A DNA stretch of 38,397 nucleotides from an uncultured Eubacteriales bacterium (GTDB lineage: Bacteria > Bacillota > Clostridia > Christensenellales > CAG-138): assembly GCA_902792295.1 (NCBI GenBank), contig CADAZC010000020.1:1-38397 (forward strand), read 5' to 3'. The stretch's first letter is position 1. Each line of letters opens with the position of its first letter. The notes beneath the pieces were generated by a model. The model ran no database searches, was not told where the DNA came from, and saw only the letters and a program-made list of their open reading frames with translations. This document shows positions 6,799 to 14,012 of this stretch, piece by piece. The position numbers were made by a program, and so were the translations under genes.

Positions 6799-7767
6799 TC
6801 AAATTGCATCTTCTTTCGCCTTTGCGTCCAGCTCCTTAAGATATTCTATGATCGTTTCGTCGTATCTTTCCGTATCGTTGATGCGGATGCGGGAATGCGC
6901 GCCGTGCGGGAACCACGCGATCTTTTTCGGCGCGCTGCAGTGCGCGTAAAGGTATTCCGCCTGGTCCGGCGTGGAATAGGTATCCTCGCGGCTGTGCAGG
7001 AACAGAATGGGCTTTCTGAGCTTTTCGATGCGTTTGAACGGACCGTCGGTCACAACGTTTGCATGCGAGCAGAGCCGGATCCAGAGCATGACCTCCTGCT
7101 GCACGGGAAAGCGCATTTTTTCGGGGCGGTCGACCTTCATGTGATTGTCGAACGACCGGTAGAAGGAGTAGTACATGCCCTCGCAGGACATCGCCTCGAT
7201 ATAATCCGGGCATTCCGGCGCGGTCAGCGCAAACAGCGCGGTGGAGGAGCCGATGCAGATGCCGTGCAAAAACACGCGCTCGTTGCCGAGGTCGTCGTGC
7301 AAAAGACGGCACCATTCGAGGATGTCGCGGTATTCACGGTAGCCGAGGCAGCTCACCTTGCCCTCGGAAAGTCCGTGCGCGCGGTTGTCGATAACGAGCA
7401 CGTTTCTGCCCGCGCGGCGGAACGGTTCTGCGAAATAATAGGAATACAGCACGCATTCCGTCCGTCCCGCAATGATCAGCGCGGCGGAGCTGCCGCCGAA
7501 GTCGTAGTATTCGCCGACGAGTTTCAATCCGTCGCTTCTGATCTCCACCTCGCGCATGCGATCGGCGTATTTTTTACCCCATTCGATGCCGATGTCATGC
7601 ATTCTGCAGTATTCGGGATCCTCGGGAAAGCTGCAGCCGCGGTCCCATTTGCCGGGCTTGTTGCGCCGGAGCAGCACGGAATAGATGATCCATGCGAGGA
7701 TCATCGTAGGGATGACGAAGAAGAAGAGCACCGCGCCGAGCGCGATCAGAATCCAAAGCCATACCAT
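6799..7767 (-). CDS. Alpha/beta hydrolase with Cys in the nucleophile position
   Basis: The 322-residue protein has an N-terminal membrane anchor (about 4-32) followed by an alpha/beta hydrolase fold. The nucleophile elbow reads FLHGICIGSSTA, so the usual Ser is Cys171; the codon is clearly TGC. The Asp is probably in HSREDTYSTP and the His in FPHGAHS. A Cys nucleophile is known in dienelactone hydrolases and some thioesterase-like members. It is the last gene of the acyl operon and begins ten bases after fakA ends. A role in releasing acyl groups from a lipid or thioester is inferred from that position only; the neighbouring hydrolase at 11763-12713 has the normal Ser. Confidence 0.85.
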   Translation of the reverse strand: MVWLWILIALGAVLFFFVIPTMILAWIIYSVLLRRNKPGKWDRGCSFPEDPEYCRMHDIGIEWGKKYADRMREVEIRSDGLKLVGEYYDFGGSSAALIIAGRTECVLYSYYFAEPFRRAGRNVLVIDNRAHGLSEGKVSCLGYREYRDILEWCRLLHDDLGNERVFLHGICIGSSTALFALTAPECPDYIEAMSCEGMYYSFYRSFDNHMKVDRPEKMRFPVQQEVMLWIRLCSHANVVTDGPFKRIEKLRKPILFLHSREDTYSTPDQAEYLYAHCSAPKKIAWFPHGAHSRIRINDTERYDETIIEYLKELDAKAKEDAI

Positions 7768-7777
7768 ACCGTTTTCC

Positions 7778-9415
7778 TCACATGATCCCGATTTCCCAGT
7801 GATAGATCTCCTGCCCGGCGTCGACGAACTCCAGCTCGAGCATCGGATACTGTCCGGCGATCGCTTCGGAAAGCGCTTCCTCGTCGGACACGGAAACGCC
7901 GGCGCCGCGCAGCACGATGCCGGTCTCGCGGTCGTCGATATCCTCGATCATGGCAAGCGCGCCGAGGATCGCCGCCTTCCAGTCGCGTTCGACGCAGACG
8001 AGCTCGCCGCCCAGAAACGCGATGTCCTCGCCGCGGCGGCAGCGGATCTCGTGGTACGTGTAATCGCGCGAGGCGGTCGTTTCCCGCAGGGTGACGATGT
8101 TGTCGATGCCGGAACGCATGCCGCGGATGCGCTTTTCAAGGTCCTTTTCGTCCGGAATGTCCATGGCGATCGCATAATAGCCCTCCGCGAAGCTTCTGGA
8201 CGGCAGGACCGTCACATGCTTTTCGGGCACGAGCGACGCCGCCTGCTCGGCGGCAAGAATGATGTTCTTGTTGTTCGGCAGCACGACGATCTCATCGGCG
8301 TCGAGGGAATCGAACGCGGAAACAAACTCCTGGGCGGAGGTGTTCATGGTGGCGTCGGCGTCGATCACACAGTCCGCACCGAGCCCTTCAAACAGCTTGC
8401 GCATGCCCGCGCCGTTCACCACGGCGACCACGGACAGGGGCTTGTGCACGGCGGGCTTGACGATGCGGTCGCGCTCGTTGTGCTGTATCTGCATATTTTC
8501 GAGCTTGAACGTCAGGAATTCGCCGTACCGCTGCGCCAATTCGATGATGACGGACGGCGCCTTCGTATGGATATGCACCTTGACGCGTTTTCCGTCCTGT
8601 ACGCAGACGATGGAGTCGCCGAGCCGGTCGAGCGCGCCGGTAAACGCTTTCAGCCGGAAGTCCTGCTCATAGGCGGAGCCGTTCATGCGCTGCAGGATGA
8701 ACTCCATGCAGTAGCCGTCGACAAAGACGCTGTCCTCGTTGAACAAGCTGAGGTCCGGATCGTCGTTTTTCGGCTCGGTTCGCTGCGCGCTGTCTTTCAG
8801 AACTTCGCCGTTCAGGTATTTCACCATGCCTTCGAAGATCAGGATGAAGCCCGTCGCGCCGCTGTCCACCACGCCTGCGTCCTTCAGCACCGGAAGCATT
8901 TCGGGCGTGAGGATCAGCGTCTTGCGCATCTCTGCGACATAGGCGGAGAGGATGAAGTCGATCGAGGAGCCGCGGGTGATCTGCGAGCGGATGTGCTCGA
9001 TGCCCTCGCGCGCGACCGACAGGATCGTGCCCTCCACCGGCTTCATGACCGCGCCGTACGCGACGCGGTAGCCGCGCACCAGCGCGTTCCGGAGCTCGCC
9101 CGGACCGATCAGAAGCGCGCGCGAAAGCGCCTGCGAAAAGCCGTAGAAGAACTGCGACAGTATGACGCCGGAGTTGCCTCTTGCGCCGAGCAGCATGCCG
9201 GAAGCGAGCGATTTTGTAAAGACGTTGACGTCGCCGCTGCGTTCCGCGAGGGAAAGCCCGTGCTCCAGCGTCTTCACCATGTTGGTGCCGGTGTCGCCGT
9301 CGGGGACGGGGAAGACGTTCAGACGGTTGATCTCGTCCTCGCTTGCGCGAAGGTTTGCGAGCCCGTTTCTGAGCATTTGTTCCAATTCGATTCCGTTGAT
9401 TCGTTTGACTGCCAT
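7778..9415 (-). CDS. fakA: Fatty acid kinase subunit FakA (DAK2/DhaL domain protein)
   Basis: The 545-residue protein has the FakA layout: N-terminal DhaL-type ATP-binding domain with NVFPVPDGDTGTNM (33-46) and GARGNSGVILSQ, a middle domain, and a C-terminal Fak-specific domain. FakA phosphorylates fatty acids that are presented by a FakB (DegV) protein, giving acyl-phosphate for lipid synthesis. A FakB gene lies in the same operon (10826-11761), separated by a transporter gene, which supports this reading over the older dihydroxyacetone kinase-like name. I see no strong ribosome site before the ATG at 9415; a small hairpin (CCGG stem) lies just upstream. Confidence 0.9.
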   Translation of the reverse strand: MAVKRINGIELEQMLRNGLANLRASEDEINRLNVFPVPDGDTGTNMVKTLEHGLSLAERSGDVNVFTKSLASGMLLGARGNSGVILSQFFYGFSQALSRALLIGPGELRNALVRGYRVAYGAVMKPVEGTILSVAREGIEHIRSQITRGSSIDFILSAYVAEMRKTLILTPEMLPVLKDAGVVDSGATGFILIFEGMVKYLNGEVLKDSAQRTEPKNDDPDLSLFNEDSVFVDGYCMEFILQRMNGSAYEQDFRLKAFTGALDRLGDSIVCVQDGKRVKVHIHTKAPSVIIELAQRYGEFLTFKLENMQIQHNERDRIVKPAVHKPLSVVAVVNGAGMRKLFEGLGADCVIDADATMNTSAQEFVSAFDSLDADEIVVLPNNKNIILAAEQAASLVPEKHVTVLPSRSFAEGYYAIAMDIPDEKDLEKRIRGMRSGIDNIVTLRETTASRDYTYHEIRCRRGEDIAFLGGELVCVERDWKAAILGALAMIEDIDDRETGIVLRGAGVSVSDEEALSEAIAGQYPMLELEFVDAGQEIYHWEIGIM

Positions 9416-9449
9416 ATCAAAAGGGTGTCCGGTTTTCAGCCGGAAAAGT

Positions 9450-10796
9450 TCAGTTCTGTTCGCTGTCTTTCTTGCCCATCAGGGTGACGGACTTCGGCAG
9501 CATGAAGGAGAGTACGAACGCGACGAGCACCGCGATCGCGCAGACGAGCGTCATGTATTTCACCACATTGTTCGTCTTCATCATCGTCAGCACCGCCTGT
9601 CCGCCGATGCCGGACGCCACGCCCGCAAAGAGCCCCTGCACCGCAAAGTACATGGCGGCGTTCGAGATGCCGGTGCGCTTTTCCTCCTCCGCAGCAAGCT
9701 GCGAGGGTACGGAGTATGCGACGGAGAACATCGCGCCGATGCCGAACGAGGAGATGAGACCGGTGACGATCGCAAGGATCGTCTTGAGCGTGCCTGCCGG
9801 GAAATAGGACACCGCGAACATCGCAGCCATGCCGACGGCAAAGATCACGAGCGTATAGCGGTATGAGAAGCCGAAGCCGAATTTCCTGGTCAGCCGGTTA
9901 TAGATCAGGAGCGTAAACGGCACCGGCGCAAACGCCGCCATCATGACGAACATCATGTTCATTCCCGCGACCGAGAAATACTCGTTGATGCCGGACAGGA
10001 AGAGCTGCACGCCGAAGGTCATGAACGAGTACACGATCATCCACAGGATGTAGTCCTTGTTTTTGAACGTATACGCGATCGACTTGAACAGATTGACCGA
10101 AACGGACGTTTCTTCGCCGTCGCGGGTGATCACGCCGTCCTTGGTGGAATCCTCTCGGATCAAAAGCAGCGGAATCAGCATGGTCAGCACGATCGGCAGA
10201 ACGATCATGGCGACCGGACGGACGTTCAGACCGTTCAGAAGCATGCGCACCACGACGTAGCCGAGGATGAAGTAGACGATGTCGCAGACCGACTTCACGT
10301 TCGACATGAAGTTGCGCTCCTCCTGCGTGTCGACGATCTCGGTAAACGTCGCGTAATAGGTGACCATCGTCAGCGTATAGAAGCTGTAGAACACGCACAG
10401 CGTCACGCCGTAGAAGATCGTGTTCAGAAGCGTTGCGCCCTGCGGATTCGGCGTAACCAGCGTGAACAGCACGTATGCAAGGATCATCGGAACAAGGCCG
10501 ATGATCAGCGCCGGGCGTCTGCGTCCGAACCGCGTTTTCAGGTTGTCCGTAAACGAAGCCATCGGAACGTCGATCACGCCGTCGATGATCTTTGCGATCA
10601 CGCCGAACACCGCCCATACCGCAGCGATGACGAGGTCGCGGCCGAGGAACGTCTGATACTGAATGACGTTCGGATTGAATCCGCTCGCGATCAGCGCGCT
10701 GCACAGGTACGAATTGACCATCAGGTTCAGCATATTGACGCCCATGCCGCCGATCGCGTACAGGAACATCTGCCATTTCTTGGTGAGTTTTCTCAT
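9450..10796 (-). CDS. MFS transporter of the GPH/MelB type (MFS_2)
   Basis: The 448-residue protein has about twelve membrane segments. Early motifs NLMVNSYLCSALIASGF, then IAKIIDGVIDVPMASFTDN with RFGRRRPAL at about residues 64-97, mark the GPH (glycoside-pentoside-hexuronide) cation symporter family, Pfam MFS_2. The classic MelB cation-site acids are represented by the Asp residues in DGVIDVP and FTDN. Most relatives are called sugar symporters, but MFS_2 also includes animal MFSD2A, which carries lysophosphatidylcholine. Because this gene sits between fakB and fakA inside an acyl-handling operon, a lysolipid or fatty-acid cargo is a reasonable hypothesis, not a demonstrated one. Confidence 0.85.
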   Translation of the reverse strand: MRKLTKKWQMFLYAIGGMGVNMLNLMVNSYLCSALIASGFNPNVIQYQTFLGRDLVIAAVWAVFGVIAKIIDGVIDVPMASFTDNLKTRFGRRRPALIIGLVPMILAYVLFTLVTPNPQGATLLNTIFYGVTLCVFYSFYTLTMVTYYATFTEIVDTQEERNFMSNVKSVCDIVYFILGYVVVRMLLNGLNVRPVAMIVLPIVLTMLIPLLLIREDSTKDGVITRDGEETSVSVNLFKSIAYTFKNKDYILWMIVYSFMTFGVQLFLSGINEYFSVAGMNMMFVMMAAFAPVPFTLLIYNRLTRKFGFGFSYRYTLVIFAVGMAAMFAVSYFPAGTLKTILAIVTGLISSFGIGAMFSVAYSVPSQLAAEEEKRTGISNAAMYFAVQGLFAGVASGIGGQAVLTMMKTNNVVKYMTLVCAIAVLVAFVLSFMLPKSVTLMGKKDSEQN

Positions 10797-10825
10797 TTGG
10801 ATTTCTTCCCCCTCAGAAAGCTGTT

Positions 10826-11761
10826 TTATTTTTCGGAAGCCAGTGCTTTTTCGATGATCGCGCGCTCCTCGCCGAGATCCTTTGAAATCGGCTTTCCGAT
10901 ATAGTACGCCGCCATCAGACCCGGTCCGATATTGATGCCGCAGGACGGGAACACGTCGTTGATGAAGATCGCTTTCGGATGGAAGCGCTCCTCAATGAGT
11001 TCCTTATATTTCTCCGCCTGCGGGAAACGGCTGGTCTGCGCGATGAAGATGATTTGCTCGGACGGGTTTTCGATCGTGTTTTCGATGTAGTTTAAAAGCG
11101 CGGCGTAAGCGGCTTTCGCACCCTTCGCCTTGCCGATCACGGTGGTGAGACCGTTGTAGTCGAATTCGCCGATCGGCTTGATGCCCGCGAGCGTGCCGAA
11201 GAACGCCTTGGCGTTTGTGAGACGACCCTTCTTCGCAACGAAGCTCAGATCGTCGAGCCAGCCCGCCTGATGGAAGCGGTTCTTGTTCGCTTCGATCCAG
11301 TCGGCGACCTCTTCCATCGTCTTGCCTTCTTCGCGAAGCATCGAGGCATAGACCGCCATCAGACCGAAGCCCGGTCCGAACCGCAGCGAATCGACGCAGC
11401 GGATGTCCGCGTCGGGATAGGTCTCCTTGACCAGGTTCGCCGCGGTGCAGGCAAAGCCGTACGTGCCGGAAATGCCGCCGGAAATGGTCATCACAAGCAG
11501 CGGCGTGCCGTCTTTGACGATCTCTTCCATGGCAATGCGGAATTCCTCAACATTGGCGGGCGCGGTGGAATAGCCGTTCGGGTTCTTCTTGAGATCGGCA
11601 TAGAACGCGTCGCGCGGGAAGCGGTCCCACGTCAGAGGACCGGGAATGTCCGACTTGTCGGGCAGAACGATGTGTCCCGGAATGACCCGGATGTCGTACT
11701 GCTTCTGGAAACCTTCCTGCAAATCGCAGGTTCCGTCGCAAAGAATTGCAAATCTCTGCAT
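10826..11761 (-). CDS. fakB: DegV family fatty-acid-binding protein (FakB)
   Basis: The 311-residue protein is a DegV-family lipid carrier. Hallmarks are an N-terminal ILCDGTCDL, the ligand-binding TISGGISGTYG (92-102), and FVAKKGRLTNAK in the middle. FakB holds a fatty acid inside the protein while FakA phosphorylates its carboxyl group. The start follows the upstream hydrolase stop by a single base, with AGGAGG inside the end of that gene, so the genes are coupled. The acyl preference (saturated or unsaturated) cannot be read by eye. A second FakB could exist elsewhere, as many Firmicutes have several. Confidence 0.9.
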   Translation of the reverse strand: MQRFAILCDGTCDLQEGFQKQYDIRVIPGHIVLPDKSDIPGPLTWDRFPRDAFYADLKKNPNGYSTAPANVEEFRIAMEEIVKDGTPLLVMTISGGISGTYGFACTAANLVKETYPDADIRCVDSLRFGPGFGLMAVYASMLREEGKTMEEVADWIEANKNRFHQAGWLDDLSFVAKKGRLTNAKAFFGTLAGIKPIGEFDYNGLTTVIGKAKGAKAAYAALLNYIENTIENPSEQIIFIAQTSRFPQAEKYKELIEERFHPKAIFINDVFPSCGINIGPGLMAAYYIGKPISKDLGEERAIIEKALASEK

Positions 11762-11762
11762 G

Positions 11763-12713
11763 TTATTCTTCCTCCTGTTGGTGGTTTTCTATGGTTTGTT
11801 CCTCCCCGAGGAACGCAAATAATTCCTGTTCCGCCCGTTCCGGTTCGACGATGAACGCTTCGGTGTGTCCCGCGCCTTCCGCGGTGAAGAACGCCTTTTT
11901 TGCGCCGCAGGCATCGAACACCTCCCGCGCCGTTTCATACGGCACGGTCAAGTCCTTTGTTCCGTGCAGGAAGAAGCAGGGGATCGCCGTGTTCTTCAGC
12001 ACATCGTCCGTGCGGTCGCGGATGTCGAACTTCAAAAACAGCTTCGCAAGCAGCCGGATCGGCGGCATCAGCAAAAAACCGGGCACGTTCCGCCGCCTGC
12101 AGTCGAGACGGATCTGCTCGTAGGGCGAGCGGAATCCGCAGTCGAGGATCAGCGCGCGCGTTTTCTCGGGATCGAGATCGCAGGCGGCGAATCCCACCGC
12201 CGCCGCGCCCATCGACACGCCGTACAGCACGGTTTCTTCTACGCCTTCCGTCGAAAGCGCGTGCTCGTTCCATGCGATCGCGTCGTATCGTTCGAGAAGT
12301 CCGAGCCCGCAGCGCGCCTTTCCGCCCGCTTCGTGTCCGCGCTGGCGGATCAAAAGCACGTTGTATCCATGCCGCAAAAACATATCCGCCTGCATGGCGA
12401 AATTGACCATCGGATCCGTGCGATAGCCGTGCATGAGGATCGCGGTCTTCGCACTTTTCCGGTCGCAGTAGTCCGCCGAAAGCACGACGCCGTCGCACGC
12501 TGCGATCGAGATCCGCTGCTTCGGAAACGCGTCGAACCGCGCCTTCGCCGCACGCATCCGTTCCGCATAGGGCGCGAACTGCGCGCCGGGCGCAAGCAGC
12601 GCATCAAAGCTGTCGCCGGGCTTTGCCCGGAAGATCGTGCATACGGCGACGACCGCCGGTGCAAATACAAACACCGCGTAGCATCCGATCAAAGCCGCAA
12701 GGATCCAAAGCAT
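11763..12713 (-). CDS. Alpha/beta hydrolase (putative esterase/lipase)
   Basis: The 316-residue protein has an N-terminal hydrophobic anchor (about 3-27) and a serine hydrolase fold with oxyanion LMHGYRTD (93-100), nucleophile elbow LYGVSMGAAA (S167), Asp in FFLHGTKDLTVPYE and His in EGAGHTEA. All catalytic parts are present. It lies between the LRAT-PPTase fusion (11 bases upstream) and fakB (one base downstream). An activity on lipids, lysolipids or acyl thioesters fits the operon but is inference. Related proteins in databases are usually annotated only as alpha/beta hydrolases. Confidence 0.88.
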   Translation of the reverse strand: MLWILAALIGCYAVFVFAPAVVAVCTIFRAKPGDSFDALLAPGAQFAPYAERMRAAKARFDAFPKQRISIAACDGVVLSADYCDRKSAKTAILMHGYRTDPMVNFAMQADMFLRHGYNVLLIRQRGHEAGGKARCGLGLLERYDAIAWNEHALSTEGVEETVLYGVSMGAAAVGFAACDLDPEKTRALILDCGFRSPYEQIRLDCRRRNVPGFLLMPPIRLLAKLFLKFDIRDRTDDVLKNTAIPCFFLHGTKDLTVPYETAREVFDACGAKKAFFTAEGAGHTEAFIVEPERAEQELFAFLGEEQTIENHQQEEE

Positions 12714-12723
12714 ACCGTTCTCC

Positions 12724-13764
12724 TCAGAAATGTACCGGTTCGTTCGTCAAAATCGGTTCGATCGCGGTTCCGTCCGTCCGGAACAGCCGCGAAAAAGCCG
12801 CGTGCTCGCTGCAAACGGACACGATCGGCGTGCGCGGCGCAAGAAGCGTGAACGTCACCGCGCGGTCTGTGAGCGAGTTCGTTTTCACGGGCGAAAACGC
12901 GCGTTTGTCCGACGCCTTGAAGATCGCTTCCTTCCGCGTCCAGCAGGAGAGGAAGCCCTCGACCGTTTCGGGGTACGCTTCCCGCTCGGTCTTCGTAAAG
13001 CACCGCGCGCGGAGCTTTTCGAGCTTATCCGCGCCGAACCGTCCCGTGATGTCCGCAGCCGTTTCGAGATCGACGCCGACCGGCGCGTTCGAAACCGCCG
13101 CGCAGCAGAGCCCGTCCGCATGCGAGAACGAGATCGAAAACCGGTTGCACGTCCATCCGCCGTTTTTCCGGCGGGTAAAAACGAGTTCGTCCGGGTCCTG
13201 CGAGAAGCCGTGCTTCGCCGCAAGCCGTAAAAGCGCCCAGTTTGCGATCCGCGCCTGCTTCACGGAACGGTCGGAGCAGGCGTCGATCTCGCGCTTCCGT
13301 TCTTCGGGAAGCGGGAAATCGAGCGAAAACCGGTCCGCCTCGGCAAGATACACATTCAGCACCGGACGTGTGTTCCACATGCGGAACACGGCTTCCTCCT
13401 GCAAGCTCTTTCGCTCGCCGAACACGCATTCGTAGGCGAAATGCTCGCAGTTGTTGCGGATCATGTGATATCCGTCCTCGCCGAGCCGCGCTCTGGCAAG
13501 CCGCACGGTCTCCTCCGGCGGAATGCGCTTTTTGCGCTCCGCACGGTCGAGGACCGCGATCTCGGGGATGCGTCCCGTTGAGAAAACGTCCATGTCCGTT
13601 TCCGTGACGAGGAAGCGGTCGGGCGATTTTGCATACGCCGGCACGGGCGGCAGTCCGAAGGCAACGATCCTGCCGTCGCCCGTACAGACGCCGTAATGAA
13701 AGATCGAACCGATCTGCACCCGCACCATGTCGCCGGGCGTGGGATCCCCGGGCAGCCACTTCAT
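12724..13764 (-). CDS. LRAT-domain acyltransferase/phospholipase fused to an Sfp-type 4'-phosphopantetheinyl transferase
   Basis: The 346-residue protein joins two enzymes. Residues 1-118 form an LRAT/HRASLS-like (NlpC/P60 superfamily) domain: H23 in FHYGVCTGDGRIVAF and the signature NCEHFA with Cys106, the expected His-Cys catalytic pair. Such domains take an acyl chain from a phospholipid through a Cys thioester and pass it to water, an amine or a lysolipid. Residues about 130-346 form a PPTase: SFSHAD (S214, H215), GVDLE (D232, E234) and WTRKEAIFK (W275, K278, E279, K283). It should prime carrier proteins with phosphopantetheine. The start at 13764 overlaps the acyl carrier protein stop (ATGA), and a carrier domain is also fused to the ligase at 16791. 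I know of no described protein with this pairing, though my knowledge is not exhaustive. Confidence 0.88.
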   Translation of the reverse strand: MKWLPGDPTPGDMVRVQIGSIFHYGVCTGDGRIVAFGLPPVPAYAKSPDRFLVTETDMDVFSTGRIPEIAVLDRAERKKRIPPEETVRLARARLGEDGYHMIRNNCEHFAYECVFGERKSLQEEAVFRMWNTRPVLNVYLAEADRFSLDFPLPEERKREIDACSDRSVKQARIANWALLRLAAKHGFSQDPDELVFTRRKNGGWTCNRFSISFSHADGLCCAAVSNAPVGVDLETAADITGRFGADKLEKLRARCFTKTEREAYPETVEGFLSCWTRKEAIFKASDKRAFSPVKTNSLTDRAVTFTLLAPRTPIVSVCSEHAAFSRLFRTDGTAIEPILTNEPVHF

Positions 13765-14012
13765 TTCAGCTTCGCCTCGATATAGCTCACGACGTCGCCG
13801 AGCGTCTGAAAATCGCTCGCGCCGACGTTGTCGAAGCGGATGTTCATTTCCTCTTCGATCGCAATGACCATGTAGAGCATGCTCACCGACGAGAAGCCGA
13901 GGTCCGCAACAAGCCGTGATTCCTCGGTGCACGCCGCGACCTTGTCACGGTTCCGGTCGTCCGCGGCGAGCAGGATCTCCTTGAGTTTTTCGATGATTTC
14001 AGTTCTGGACAT
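13761..14012 (-). CDS. Acyl carrier protein
   Basis: The 83-residue acidic protein has the four-helix carrier layout: EIIEKLKEIL, then LVADLGFSSVSMLYMVIAIEEE, and a C-terminal helix (TLGDVVSYIEAKL). The phosphopantetheine site is S42. The usual DSL reads SSV here, so the conserved Asp before the Ser is replaced by Ser, which marks it as a specialised carrier and not the housekeeping AcpP of fatty acid synthesis. It overlaps the AMP-ligase gene upstream by 14 bases and the LRAT-PPTase gene downstream by four, so all three are likely made in step. The likely partners are that ligase (loading) and the PPTase (priming). Confidence 0.9.
   Translation of the reverse strand: MSRTEIIEKLKEILLAADDRNRDKVAACTEESRLVADLGFSSVSMLYMVIAIEEEMNIRFDNVGASDFQTLGDVVSYIEAKLK

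Noticed and set aside
7778..9415. Dihydroxyacetone kinase for the DAK2 protein
   Set aside because: The length, the extra C-terminal domain and the DegV gene nearby fit FakA; no DhaK or DhaM partner is seen.
9416..9449. CCGG hairpin between the MFS gene and fakA as a terminator
   Set aside because: No T run follows the stem on the minus strand, so it is unlikely to stop transcription.
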